Positions 50,577 through 60,089 of a DNA stretch of 64,000 nt are shown piece after piece. The translations under genes were made by a program, and so were the position numbers. Every line of letters begins with the position of its first letter. Position 1 is the first letter of the stretch. Origin of the DNA: Glaciecola sp028401415 (lineage in GTDB: Bacteria > Pseudomonadota > Gammaproteobacteria > Enterobacterales > Alteromonadaceae); the NCBI RefSeq assembly GCF_028401415.2, contig NZ_CP171821.2, positions 124,001-188,000 of the forward strand, written 5' to 3'. Below the pieces are notes generated by a model. The model worked only from the letters and a program-made list of their open reading frames with translations. It was not told the DNA's origin and did no database searches.

Positions 50577-51281
50577 TTAGTCTAGCTCAGGCAAAGGGTT
50601 GTTTTTTGTGCTCTTTGCGGTAAAAAGGCTATGCATAAGCGCTTTTTCGCGGGTGATGATCGGGTCAATAAAGTCATGTACTTCGCCAATATTTTTAAAT
50701 GACTTAAAGCCGTTTTCAATAACTTCATGTAAGCTTGATAAGCCAGCCAGTTTAGCGGGTCTTCGTGCCAGCATTAGAATGGTTGAAACGCCACGAATTT
50801 TGACAACTTGTGCTAAGCCTAAACCAAGACTCTCAACTAAATGTATTTGCTCTTCGCGAGCGGCCTGATTATTACACTGGCGGTAGCAAGCAAAGTAGCT
50901 ATCGCGGCTTAACTTTTCGTTGCCTAAAGCTTCAACCATGGCAACATCAAGTTCTAAAGAGAGGCTATTTAGCCTAAGTGCATTTTCCAGTGCCTCAAGA
51001 CCTTTATCTGGGAGTACTTTGGCAATTTTGGGAGCCGCTTTTGAGAGTTCTAGGTCGCGTTGACTGAAGTCTTTCGGACCGTATATTTCGTCAATAAAAA
51101 ACTGCATGGCCGGTTTAAATCGCTTCGATTGCCACAAATCCTCATGCGAGGACAACAGTCGTTTAGTCTGCCAAGCTTGTAATGCTCTGATGATGGACCT
51201 TAGATTCTCTTTTTGAATCAAACGGTGAATATCTCGTGTTTTATCCAGATCTTGTGTTATTCGCTCTAGTACTGTTGACAT
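50577..51281 (-). CDS. FFLEELY-motif protein
   Basis: A 234-residue soluble, mostly helical protein. It carries a variant of the motif that names this family (FFIDEIYGPKDFSQRD) near residue 61. The family is found in gammaproteobacteria with unknown function. The stop lies 5 bp from the convergent TetR gene and the start is 180 bp from the divergent patatin gene. Confidence 0.7.
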   Translation of the reverse strand: MSTVLERITQDLDKTRDIHRLIQKENLRSIIRALQAWQTKRLLSSHEDLWQSKRFKPAMQFFIDEIYGPKDFSQRDLELSKAAPKIAKVLPDKGLEALENALRLNSLSLELDVAMVEALGNEKLSRDSYFACYRQCNNQAAREEQIHLVESLGLGLAQVVKIRGVSTILMLARRPAKLAGLSSLHEVIENGFKSFKNIGEVHDFIDPIITREKALMHSLFTAKSTKNNPLPELD

Positions 51282-51461
51282 CGCCCAAAATCAGTTAATT
51301 TTTCATGTGTTCTATATCTTAAAGGTACGCACTAATACCAAATGAAACAAGCGCTTTTAGATAATCTATAGCGTTTAATTGATTGTGCTGAAATCATGCA
51401 GTTATGCGCATTTATGACTATACTTAAAGTATATGTATCCTCTTCATTCAGGGTGTTTTTC

Positions 51462-52988
51462 ATGTTGCCAATATCTTCTAATATTTCTCTTTACTGGTTG
51501 GATCGCAAAATGCGGCGCGCCAAAAATTATGCAGATTGGAAAGAGGCGGCACTCGAACATGACGCACTTTCAGGGCTTGAAAAATGGAAACATAAAGAAG
51601 CGTCAAAAAGCTATGATTATCAAAACATTCGCACCCGACTGGACGCGATCAAAAAGTTGCGAAAACAAAAGGACGATATTGGACTGTTGTTCGCATTAAA
51701 TGAAGGGATCCATGGTAATCAGGGAGGCATGGGAAAATCCATACTCTACACCGCCGCAAAATTTGGTACAAAAGCCCTAATTGAAGAGTACGTAGATGAA
51801 ATTGTCGATGCGCTGGAACATATTTCACAGCTGCCTGACACTATCGATATTACCAAAGAAGACAAAATCGATTTTTTTGAGCGCGCCAGCTTATGTTTTG
51901 GTCGTTCCGCATTAATGTTGAGCGGTGCAGGATCTTTGGGCTACTTTCATCTTGGCGTGATTAAGGCCTTATTTGAAAACCAGATTCTACCTAACGTGAT
52001 TTCTGGTTCCAGCGCAGGCGCTATCTTTGCTGCTGTACTTGGAACACATAACGACGATGAACTACAAGCGATTTTTGATAGCGAATTGCTACTCACCCCT
52101 TTGCAACTGCAGCCAAACGAGAAACCTAAAGGGCTTACTCGCAAACAAATGGACTCTGCTTCGCTGCAGCTTACGCTGGAATCCGCTATCCCAGATATCA
52201 CCTTTCAGGAAGCCTACGAAAAAACTGGTCGAATGATCAGCATTACTATTGCCCCCGTTGAGGAGCACCAAACATCAAGACTAATGAATGCAGTGACTTC
52301 ACCCAATGTTTTTGTGCGAAGTGCCGTGATGGCCTCATGCGCGGTGCCAACCATTTTTACGCCAGTCATGCTGATGGCAAAAAATGTATATGGCGAAAGC
52401 CAACCCTATTTGCCTGACAGACGATGGATTGACGGTGCGGTAACCGATGACTTACCTGCGAAGAGGTTAGCAAGGCTCTATGGTGTGAATCACTATATTG
52501 TGAGTCAGGCAAACCCGCTTGCACTTGCCATTAACAAGGGTGAGCAAAACATGCCCATTCCTAAAAGCATCAAAAATATCATTCGCTTTTCTTCCCATGA
52601 AATTCTAAAAAGCAGTGAACAGTTCAGCCGTCGTTATCTGCGAATTCTACCGGATGTAGGTAAGACGATTAACTTAGCCTATTCAGTTTTAGCTCAAGAC
52701 TATGAAGGTGATATTAATATTGTGCCAAGCTTTACCTTTGTAAATCCGTCAAAGCTTTTAGCGCAACTGAACTCAGATGAAATAAGAGCGCTTGTGGAGG
52801 AGGGGGAGCGCGCCACATGGCCTCAATTAGAGCGAATTAGAATATGCTCAAGTATTGGTCATAAGCTAGAACAAATCATGGATCATCACAGCGCTCACAG
52901 CATTGAGCGTTTCTACAAAGTGAAAAGGCCAAAGTCTACGCGCGCTAAATCGCCGAAGAAAGTTAAGAGGGTCAGCGATAAAAGCTAA
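51462..52988 (+). CDS. Patatin-like phospholipase with DUF3336 domain
   Basis: About 508 residues from ATG 51462; upstream in-frame ATGs at 51396 and 51414 are less likely. The N-terminal DUF3336 helical region precedes a patatin domain with oxyanion motif GAGSLG, catalytic Ser in GSSAG, and Asp in the IDGAV stretch (RRWIDGAVTDDLPAK). This pairing is that of eukaryotic-type triacylglycerol lipases, so it may mobilise neutral lipids made by the nearby WS/DGAT enzyme; that is inference. The C-terminal tail is very basic. Confidence 0.85.
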   Translation: MLPISSNISLYWLDRKMRRAKNYADWKEAALEHDALSGLEKWKHKEASKSYDYQNIRTRLDAIKKLRKQKDDIGLLFALNEGIHGNQGGMGKSILYTAAKFGTKALIEEYVDEIVDALEHISQLPDTIDITKEDKIDFFERASLCFGRSALMLSGAGSLGYFHLGVIKALFENQILPNVISGSSAGAIFAAVLGTHNDDELQAIFDSELLLTPLQLQPNEKPKGLTRKQMDSASLQLTLESAIPDITFQEAYEKTGRMISITIAPVEEHQTSRLMNAVTSPNVFVRSAVMASCAVPTIFTPVMLMAKNVYGESQPYLPDRRWIDGAVTDDLPAKRLARLYGVNHYIVSQANPLALAINKGEQNMPIPKSIKNIIRFSSHEILKSSEQFSRRYLRILPDVGKTINLAYSVLAQDYEGDINIVPSFTFVNPSKLLAQLNSDEIRALVEEGERATWPQLERIRICSSIGHKLEQIMDHHSAHSIERFYKVKRPKSTRAKSPKKVKRVSDKS

Positions 52989-53127
52989 TTTGTGTTATCG
53001 ACAACCAAAGGCAGTCAAACTCTTATGGTGAGTCTGGAATCTATCTAAAGTCTTTAACGGCCTGCGTTGCAGCGATATCAAACTAAGTATAATTGCCTTA
53101 CTTGACAGTCTTGTTTCATTTAAGTAC

Positions 53128-53180
53128 TTGACATTCTCTCACTTATCTCTACATTTGTAGATATAAAGCTACAAGTGTAG
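53128..53180 (+). promoter_or_regulatory. Promoter with two BlaI-type operators
   Basis: A consensus -35 TTGACA (53128-53133) and -10 TACATT (53150-53155; 16-bp spacer). Two palindromes CTACATTTGTAG (53149-53160) and CTACAAGTGTAG (53169-53180) carry the TACA-nn-TGTA pattern of BlaI/MecI operators, spaced 20 bp centre to centre. The first overlaps the -10. The BlaI-like gene starts 15 bp later, so autorepression is expected. Confidence 0.75.
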
Positions 53181-53194
53181 AGGCAAGAGTCATT

Positions 53195-53590
53195 ATGACA
53201 TCACATCAGCACGACCATCCTCAGAAGCTCAGTGAATTCGAGCTGGACGTAATGAGTTTGCTTTGGGACGAGCAGCCCTTGTCGGCTCCACAAATGCATA
53301 AGTTAATTGTCGCAAAGCGGCAGGTAAGTTATTCGACAGTCAAAACCATTATTGACCGCCTTGAAGCCAAGCAAGCCATCGAAAGACATTCTCAAGTGGG
53401 TAGAACGATTTTGTATGCACCTATTATCAAGCAAGCCAGTCTGTCTAAACCAATTGTAAAAGGTTTTTTAGACCGCCTATTTGATGGTAATCCGAAGAAT
53501 ATGATTGCGCATTTAATCGAAAATCAAGACCTAGACCAAAAAGACATTGCGCTTTTACAAGCCATGCTTGAAAACAAAAAACATCGATAA
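53195..53590 (+). CDS. BlaI/MecI/CopY family repressor
   Basis: A 131-residue winged-helix repressor. LSEFELDVMSLLWDEQPLSAPQMHKLI starts the fold and the recognition helix is in SYSTVKTIIDRLEAKQAIERH; the C-terminal helices dimerise. In the BlaR1/BlaI system the sensor protease triggers cleavage of the repressor. The gene is 12 bp from the M56 peptidase gene. No beta-lactamase gene is adjacent, so the regulated target is not known. Confidence 0.88.
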   Translation: MTSHQHDHPQKLSEFELDVMSLLWDEQPLSAPQMHKLIVAKRQVSYSTVKTIIDRLEAKQAIERHSQVGRTILYAPIIKQASLSKPIVKGFLDRLFDGNPKNMIAHLIENQDLDQKDIALLQAMLENKKHR

Positions 53591-53602
53591 GGAGGACGGA
53601 CT

Positions 53603-55531
53603 ATGACTGCATATTTTGTCACCAACACGGTAATTTTTACGATTTGTGTGATTGCATGTTATGCCCTTAGGCAAGCTCCAAGTAGACTTCGATTTTACAT
53701 GTATGTATTGGCCAGCCTGTTTTGGCTCGTGCCTTGGCCCCTGATTGAGTTAAGCATAGCTCAACCTTCAGCCGAATTTATTAAGCAGGCTTTGCTAATT
53801 GATATCGATTTGAATTTTGAGTTTGTGAACGTTGCGGCATCACAAAGTACGCCGTCCGGTTTTAGTCTAACAGCATGGTTCAATACATTGGATTTCGTGT
53901 GGTATGGGCAGATAGTATTTATCTCTGCTGTGCTCCTCGGTGCTGTCTATCTCGTTTATTCATTACTGAATCTACGTCGCTGGCAATCCTCGCTTATAAG
54001 AGACGCACAGCTAGCAAATCATCTATGGAAAAGCACGAAATATCCTGATGCCTCTATCAATATTTATCAGGGCGAAGCAAGTGGCTTAGGAATGACACTC
54101 GGCCTTATCGAGCCTAAAATTTGGGTCAACAAAAAGATAAGTGATTCACAAGAGATAGCGGCGGTGTTAAGCCATGAGCTGACGCACATAAAACAGCATG
54201 ATCATTTTCACATATTGATGCTGCACGCTCTGCGCTGTCTATTTTGGTTTAATCCGCTGCTTCAATACTTAGTAAAAATGGCCAAACAAGAAATAGAGGT
54301 CAGTTGCGATGAGCAGTGTCGGAAGATGCTGGACAAAAACCACTATCAGCAATCACTAATCAAACTCAGCCTTCAATACCAGTGCATAAAGCACACACTT
54401 CCCGCAACGGTTGCCATGCATCAAAGCCGTAGCCTAACCATTAAGCGAATTTTGTTACTCAACGAGGAACGTCACATGAAAAAACGATATATAGCAGTAT
54501 GTACATTAGCCGCGCTAGGCATTGCCTTTGTGGGCTTGTCGAATAGTTTTGCTGGTCCTCTGGTTAAGCATGCTTCTGCAAACACCTCTGCGCTAGAAGA
54601 AATGCCATCAGCTCAATCTTTGCAACAAGAAACATCATCGCGAAGCTCAATGACAGTCAACACTATTTTGCAGCAGTCGAGCAATATCGACACCTCAGAT
54701 CCGTTTGCAGAGGCCACGACACTATTCGCAAAGGGTGATTTTGTTGCGGCTTACGAATATCTGCAACAATATACTCAAGACGACGCTCATTACTCAGAAC
54801 CCGTTAAATTTCAACTATACGAAATGTTAGCTACGTCGGGGGCAAGCGCAGGTATTAGCCCAGAGGAGCTTCAACAGTATATTGATAAAGCACGCCTTTA
54901 TGTTGATAGCGTGAGCGAAGCGAGAGTAAGGAATCTACACGAGAATGCGATTTATTTTTCAGTTCAAGTCAAAGACTGGAAAGGTGCGACCCGCTACAGT
55001 GACGCTCTTCAAGCCTATACGGGAGAGCCCTTATCCGCTCAGCAACATCAGCTAATGGCAACGGCTAACCTAAAGCTTGGCAATTACGTTGAAGCGGTGA
55101 GCCACGCAGAGATATATTTTCAAGATAGGGAGGCGAAAGGCCTGCCGTTTAGCAAGAGCGAATATAATTTGTTGTTGACTGCTTATATTAAAAATAATCA
55201 GTGGCGAGAAGTAATTCATTTTTATGAAAATAGCGAGGCGCGCTCGGGGGAGCCCATGTCAGCGTCCGACAACGAGATCATGGCAACTGCTTTCGCTAAG
55301 TCAAATCAGTTCGACGAGGCCATAATTTTCATTACCGAGCACATGGCATCTATACGCGCAACAGAACAAGAAGCTAGCGACACTATGTATGCACTGCTTG
55401 CGATGGCATATGCAAAGGTGCAGCGATGGGAGGAAGCTGTTGATACTGCAAAGAAACGTCAAGCGCTTTATCCAAGTGAAGGCAACGCACAAATGATAGG
55501 TCAGTTTGAAAGTGTGCTTGCTTCCTTATAA
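53603..55531 (+). CDS. M56 (BlaR1-type) membrane metalloprotease with TPR-like tail
   Basis: A 642-residue protein with ribosome site AAGGAGG. Three N-terminal helices precede the zinc protease motif HELTH (191-195) and the downstream Glu ligand in EVSCDEQC; a fourth helix is at about 292-315. Beyond it the usual penicillin-binding sensor domain is absent. Instead residues about 355-640 look like tetratricopeptide repeats, such as YNLLLTAYIKNNQWREVIHFY. It probably senses something other than a beta-lactam. A ribosome-like GAGGA precedes an in-frame ATG at 54476, so a separately made repeat domain is conceivable. Confidence 0.82.
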   Translation: MTAYFVTNTVIFTICVIACYALRQAPSRLRFYMYVLASLFWLVPWPLIELSIAQPSAEFIKQALLIDIDLNFEFVNVAASQSTPSGFSLTAWFNTLDFVWYGQIVFISAVLLGAVYLVYSLLNLRRWQSSLIRDAQLANHLWKSTKYPDASINIYQGEASGLGMTLGLIEPKIWVNKKISDSQEIAAVLSHELTHIKQHDHFHILMLHALRCLFWFNPLLQYLVKMAKQEIEVSCDEQCRKMLDKNHYQQSLIKLSLQYQCIKHTLPATVAMHQSRSLTIKRILLLNEERHMKKRYIAVCTLAALGIAFVGLSNSFAGPLVKHASANTSALEEMPSAQSLQQETSSRSSMTVNTILQQSSNIDTSDPFAEATTLFAKGDFVAAYEYLQQYTQDDAHYSEPVKFQLYEMLATSGASAGISPEELQQYIDKARLYVDSVSEARVRNLHENAIYFSVQVKDWKGATRYSDALQAYTGEPLSAQQHQLMATANLKLGNYVEAVSHAEIYFQDREAKGLPFSKSEYNLLLTAYIKNNQWREVIHFYENSEARSGEPMSASDNEIMATAFAKSNQFDEAIIFITEHMASIRATEQEASDTMYALLAMAYAKVQRWEEAVDTAKKRQALYPSEGNAQMIGQFESVLASL

Positions 55532-55583
55532 CCGGAGCAAACGCTTATAAGCTATATAACATGACCATTAGCAGGCGCATTAC

Positions 55584-55606
55584 AAAGGAGCTGGTTGGCT
55601 CCTTTT
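55584..55606. terminator. Bidirectional-type intrinsic terminator
   Basis: Stem AAAGGAGC (55584-55591) pairs with GCTCCTTT (55598-55605) across a 6-base loop, followed by T-rich sequence. It lies between the converging M56 protease gene and the HMG-CoA reductase gene. Confidence 0.75.
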
Positions 55607-55634
55607 ACTTTTAATTGTTACCGATAATCTCAGC

Positions 55635-57182
55635 CTAATTTCGCCCAAGCTCTTCATGGGACGTGACCCAGTCTAAGGATGAAATAGCCGATGCGAGGGA
55701 TATTTCACCGGCAAGCACTACTGACGCAACAATTTCTGCAAACTTCAGGGCTTTGCCCGGGCCTGAGCAGTTCAACATTTGCAGGCATTCTTTTTGTGTG
55801 CCCAAGCCGGTTCCCCCACCGCAGGTGGCAACAATCAAAGAGGGTAGAGTGATAGACAAATATAGGTCTCCGTCATCGTTAACTTCGGCATAAAGGATGC
55901 CGGCGGATGATTCCGACACATTCGCAACATCTTGGCCGGTGGCAATAAACATCGCGGTAATGCCGTTTGCCGCATGTAAGCCGTTATTGTTCACGCCCGC
56001 TAAAAATGAGCCGACTGAGGCAACGCGCTGATGCTGTGCAATTAATTTTGGCTCAACACGCATGATGTCAATTAAATCCGAAGCTTTGATCGTCACTTCA
56101 GCAACCACTCTTTTACCTCTTGTATTCAATATATTGATGAACGAGGATTTCTTATCTGTCGCCATATTCGATTCAAGGAAAAAGTTATTCACGCCTTTGT
56201 ACTGCTCAAGTATCCAGCCGCAGGCCACATAAGTAGCTCGTCCAACCATGTTTTGACCACCTGCATCGCCGGTTTTAAAATTAAAGCGCAAAAACGTAAA
56301 TTTATTTGAATAGTAAATCTCAATGTCGTGCAGTTTTACAAATGGGTCGGTGGCTTCGGCCTGATGTCGAATGTCTTGAATATGTTGGGTGACCCACTCG
56401 CCAAACTCTTTCGCTTTTCTGGCATCATCAAACACAAAGACTGGTGCGCGCTGCATCGCATCATTGACTACGGTTGCTTTAACACCGCCTGATTTATTAA
56501 GCAGTTTCATGCCGCGATTGTAAGAGGCTACTAATGTCCCCTCTGTCGTTGCCAGTGGGATAAGAAACTCTCCTTTGGCATGTTCACCGTTAACCTTAAT
56601 TGGCCCAGCTATGCCTACTGGAATTTGAGCTACGCCGCAGAAATGTTCAATGTTGCCACTGAGGGAGTTTAGGTCAACATCGCTACTGAACAACTGTTTA
56701 GGCGTGAAGCCAGTTTGTTCGTTTATATAGTTTTGGCGAGTTTTGATGATCTCAGGTTCAAAGTCATTGTGGATATTCCGTGGTATCTCCTCATCATTTT
56801 TGTCACCGTGGGATACCTTGTCCTTTAGGCTTAATTTGATGTCTCCAAAGGGTTTAGTATTGAGCGTGATGTTGATATCAAACACTGACGGTTGTGAATT
56901 GAAGTTTCCGTCAACGTATACACTCAAGACTGAGCCCAGCGGAAAATCAATACCTTGCTTGCGCTCAAGTGCATCTAAGGGAATTGGCTCTTGTGAGTCA
57001 AAGGCAACCTTGATTTGTGGTTTTGAGATACTCTGATTGTTTATGCTTAAATCAATAATTTGATGAAAAAGGGCGCTTTTGATGCGATTTTTTAAAGAGA
57101 AGCGTAAACCTCCATCTGTCACATTTAGGCTACCGATAGTATAAAGCTGCTTGAGCATGGCGTTTGGCAAAAACATAGTCAA
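55635..57182 (-). CDS. Hydroxymethylglutaryl-CoA reductase with N-terminal extra domain
   Basis: A 515-residue enzyme of the mevalonate pathway. The first ~130 residues are a separate beta-rich domain that I cannot name. The catalytic part has the expected residues: Glu194 in ATTEGTLVAS, Asp286 in GDAGGQNM, Lys in MATDKKSS, Asp398 in TGQDVAN, and a C-terminal His509 in TSHEELGRN, which fits the NADPH-using class I layout. It would convert HMG-CoA to mevalonate in the cytosol. No other mevalonate gene is in the window, and this enzyme is uncommon in gammaproteobacteria. Confidence 0.88.
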   Translation of the reverse strand: MTMFLPNAMLKQLYTIGSLNVTDGGLRFSLKNRIKSALFHQIIDLSINNQSISKPQIKVAFDSQEPIPLDALERKQGIDFPLGSVLSVYVDGNFNSQPSVFDINITLNTKPFGDIKLSLKDKVSHGDKNDEEIPRNIHNDFEPEIIKTRQNYINEQTGFTPKQLFSSDVDLNSLSGNIEHFCGVAQIPVGIAGPIKVNGEHAKGEFLIPLATTEGTLVASYNRGMKLLNKSGGVKATVVNDAMQRAPVFVFDDARKAKEFGEWVTQHIQDIRHQAEATDPFVKLHDIEIYYSNKFTFLRFNFKTGDAGGQNMVGRATYVACGWILEQYKGVNNFFLESNMATDKKSSFINILNTRGKRVVAEVTIKASDLIDIMRVEPKLIAQHQRVASVGSFLAGVNNNGLHAANGITAMFIATGQDVANVSESSAGILYAEVNDDGDLYLSITLPSLIVATCGGGTGLGTQKECLQMLNCSGPGKALKFAEIVASVVLAGEISLASAISSLDWVTSHEELGRN

Positions 57183-57318
57183 TCCTTAATGAGCGTGTAT
57201 GCTTCAATTATGTATGTTTTCTCAATAGATACATTGATAGAGATCACAAAAAATTTTCCTTATCTGGATAAGCTTGTTTTAAGCCTAGGTTTTTTAGATT
57301 TTAGGAAAAGGAGTCGAA

Positions 57319-57780
57319 ATGACCATACGAGTGAATATTGATGTAAATCGGAATTTTGAGGTGAATGAAGATATTGAAACGGTGTTTTCACTATTATCAG
57401 ACGTTCCAGCATCAGCTGCACACTTCCCAAAAGTGGAAGCCTTAAGCCCACTCTCAGACGATACATTTTTGTGGGAGATGGAAAAGGTGGCATTAGGCGC
57501 TCATATTATTCAAACCGCCTACGCCTGCCAATATATTTGCGACGACGAAAATAAAACCATTGAATGGGTGCCCATTGAAGGAGAGGGAAATGCGATAGTG
57601 GCCGGAAAATGGGAACTCTCAGAGCTTGAAAATGGCACCGAAATTTCATTTGAGACACAAGCGATACTGACCTTACCCATTATGGGCCTATTTCAGTTAG
57701 CGGTGAGCCCTTTAGTCAAGATGGAATTTACCGGTATGGTAGACACTTATTTAACCAACCTTAAAGCGCTTTGGTCATAG
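57319..57780 (+). CDS. SRPBCC (START-like) family protein
   Basis: A 153-residue soluble protein of the polyketide-cyclase/START fold, N-terminal NFEVNEDIETVFSLLSDVPASAAHFPKVE and C-terminal helix LVKMEFTGMVDTYLTNLKALW. These domains bind lipids or other hydrophobic ligands; specificity is not visible. The ribosome site AAAAGGAG is strong. It is divergent from the HMG-CoA reductase gene with 136 bp between the starts; a shared isoprenoid or lipid theme is possible but unproven. Confidence 0.75.
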   Translation: MTIRVNIDVNRNFEVNEDIETVFSLLSDVPASAAHFPKVEALSPLSDDTFLWEMEKVALGAHIIQTAYACQYICDDENKTIEWVPIEGEGNAIVAGKWELSELENGTEISFETQAILTLPIMGLFQLAVSPLVKMEFTGMVDTYLTNLKALWS

Positions 57781-57810
57781 AACAACAATTGCGCTGAAAT
57801 GCAGTTCAGC

Positions 57811-59937
57811 CTAGCTAACTGTGCGACGAATCAACTCTCGTACAAGAAAACGATTCGGCGCAAGTGCGTTTAACAGGCTATTGGACAGCGAAATAGGATG
57901 GCCGCATATTTGATTGACGAGCACATCGGCGAGCAGTGGAGCCGTGGTTATTCCGCGTGATCCAAGTCCTGAGATAATAAATACATTATCCACATTATTT
58001 GCCTGCGGATAATGATGTTCCTTAAGCGCTTTATACAAGCCTTTTAATTGTTCCGTTTGCGCTTGAATATCAGGTAGTGCGCCCACTATGGGCAAGTGAT
58101 CCGGTGTACTCAGGCGAATAGCGGCTCTGCCTTTGATACGGTGTTCATCGTACTCGCCAAATTCTTTAATCCAAGGCGCGTCATGCATGGCTTTAATGTG
58201 CATTTGAATATTTGTTTTTGCCTCATTTGCGCTGTGTGCGGTGTGGGTAGCGTCTTTAACGTAAGTGGAGCCCATTGCGTGTAAGCCCTTGTATGCGGGC
58301 GTGAAGTATCCTTTATGGCAAAGCACGCTCTTGAGTGCCTGAGTGCTTGGTGTAGGCGGCGCACACTCCACTTGCCCTCGTGTGATACGGGTTGGCACAT
58401 CGGGAACTAACTTTGCCGTTTCGTGACCGCAAGCGAGCACCAAGGCATCTGCGAAGAACCTTGTTTCTATAGGTGTATCAGCGCTCTGTGGATTGCATTG
58501 TAGCGCTGACACTTCAATTTTATTGGAAGAGCGTGAGTGTGAGGAGTAATGCTTAAAGGTATTGAACTCATGATGGTAATGAATTTCTAGCAATCCAGTG
58601 TTGGAGGCTAAATGCAAACAGGCCTCGATTAGACTTACGGGGGCTATCCAGCCTGCATTGGGAAGATGCAGAGCGTCATAAGGAATAGCGATGCCCGCAA
58701 TGTCACTTGCCTGCTGAGCGTTGACAACTTCGGCAAGCGGCTTGGGCCACAATTGCTTTTTTTCAATTTTTTCCAACCGCGTTCGCGTATTTTGATTAAA
58801 TGCCAGCTGCAATACGCCACACCATTGATGATCAAACTCTGCACCTTGGTTGAGAAGCGAATCATAGAAACGGCGCGCATACAAAAATGCGTGAACGAAA
58901 AACTGGCTGTTGATTCCTGCTTCTGCATTAAGTTGTGGATAAAAACCGCCGACCGGATTGCCAGATGCGCCTTTGGCAGGGCCATCATCTTTGCATAGAA
59001 GCACCACACGCTTCCCTTGTTGCACAAGTTTAAGCGCGGTGATCGCACCTGCGATGCCTGCTCCGACAATAACGATTTTTTGCATTTGTTTAGCTGAAGT
59101 ATCACGCTTCAATAAACGCTGAAAATAGGGAGGTTGAGACTTTGAGTACACGCTAAATTTTTCCGCAAATCGGGTACTCATTGTTTCGTCTTCATTATCT
59201 TTAGGATAATCTGACATTACGGCGGTAATCATCTCCCATTTGCGGCCAAATCCCTTTATTTTTTCAACCTTGAAACCGACAGAGACTAAACCTCGCTTAA
59301 CTGCGCCTGCCGCGGTAAAGGTCGCCAGACTTGCATCTTTTGCGCTTAATCTAGCCATTTGTCGATACAGCTCTTCAGACCACATGCTTTCGTTCTTGCT
59401 TGGCGCAAAACCGTCTAAGTACCACGCGTTTACAAGCCCTCCCACAGGACAATGAATTTGATCGAAGCCCTTTTCAGCATCGTCTAGCACTAAATCGAGA
59501 TTCACGCAGCCGCTTAAACATGCAATTCGATGTATACCTTTTAGCGGCAGTGGATACTGGCTAAGAAGCTCATCCGAATGGCGTTTTAAAGAGGGCCATC
59601 GCGCTATGATGCTCTTAAGCTTATCAGGTGCGATGGGATACTTTTCGACACTGATAAAATGCAAATGTTTTAGGGGGGAGTAGGGGTTTGCTGCTAAAAA
59701 GCTATCAAATGCCAACACGGTAAGCAAAAAATTTAGCCCAGTGCCAAAGCCCGTTTCGCCAATACAAAATCGAGGCTCAGTCCATGTTGCCCAACGTTCA
59801 TGTAAACGGTTGGCATCTATGAAAACATATTGGCTTTCTTGAATCCCGCTATCGTTAGAAAAATACACATCTTCAAATGCCTCAGACTGAGGTGTGCCTT
59901 TTTCATTCATTGAAAGCTGAGCGTAATCGAGTTTCAT
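57811..59937 (-). CDS. mnmC: Bifunctional tRNA wobble-uridine modification enzyme MnmC
   Basis: A 708-residue two-domain enzyme completing mnm5s2U34 in tRNA. The N-terminal part (about 1-250) is the methyltransferase MnmC2/MnmD, with FCIGETGFGTGLNFLL as SAM site. The C-terminal part (about 280-700) is the FAD oxidase MnmC1, with KIVIVGAGIAGAITALKLV. Length fits E. coli MnmC (668) with modest additions. It is divergent from fabB, and in E. coli the two genes also neighbour each other. Confidence 0.94.
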   Translation of the reverse strand: MKLDYAQLSMNEKGTPQSEAFEDVYFSNDSGIQESQYVFIDANRLHERWATWTEPRFCIGETGFGTGLNFLLTVLAFDSFLAANPYSPLKHLHFISVEKYPIAPDKLKSIIARWPSLKRHSDELLSQYPLPLKGIHRIACLSGCVNLDLVLDDAEKGFDQIHCPVGGLVNAWYLDGFAPSKNESMWSEELYRQMARLSAKDASLATFTAAGAVKRGLVSVGFKVEKIKGFGRKWEMITAVMSDYPKDNEDETMSTRFAEKFSVYSKSQPPYFQRLLKRDTSAKQMQKIVIVGAGIAGAITALKLVQQGKRVVLLCKDDGPAKGASGNPVGGFYPQLNAEAGINSQFFVHAFLYARRFYDSLLNQGAEFDHQWCGVLQLAFNQNTRTRLEKIEKKQLWPKPLAEVVNAQQASDIAGIAIPYDALHLPNAGWIAPVSLIEACLHLASNTGLLEIHYHHEFNTFKHYSSHSRSSNKIEVSALQCNPQSADTPIETRFFADALVLACGHETAKLVPDVPTRITRGQVECAPPTPSTQALKSVLCHKGYFTPAYKGLHAMGSTYVKDATHTAHSANEAKTNIQMHIKAMHDAPWIKEFGEYDEHRIKGRAAIRLSTPDHLPIVGALPDIQAQTEQLKGLYKALKEHHYPQANNVDNVFIISGLGSRGITTAPLLADVLVNQICGHPISLSNSLLNALAPNRFLVRELIRRTVS

Positions 59938-60089
59938 TTATTCCTATTCAATGGCAAAAGTTAAGAATCTTTGCTTAATTTGTTAACGGATATATGCCAG
60001 TATATTGCGCTATTCGACATGCGTTAACGCAAAAGCATAAGTATATGCGTTGATGGAACTGATAAACAGTTGTTTTATATAGGTGATTA

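Noticed and set aside
53102..53107. A second TTGACA as -35 box upstream of the BlaI-like gene
   Set aside because: No good -10 is found 16-18 bp downstream, while the TTGACA at 53128 has one that overlaps the operator.
60000..60089. FadR activation site upstream of fabB
   Set aside because: The region was read for the TGGTnnGACCA core; only a weak TGGAACTGATAAACAG-like stretch is present, too poor to claim.
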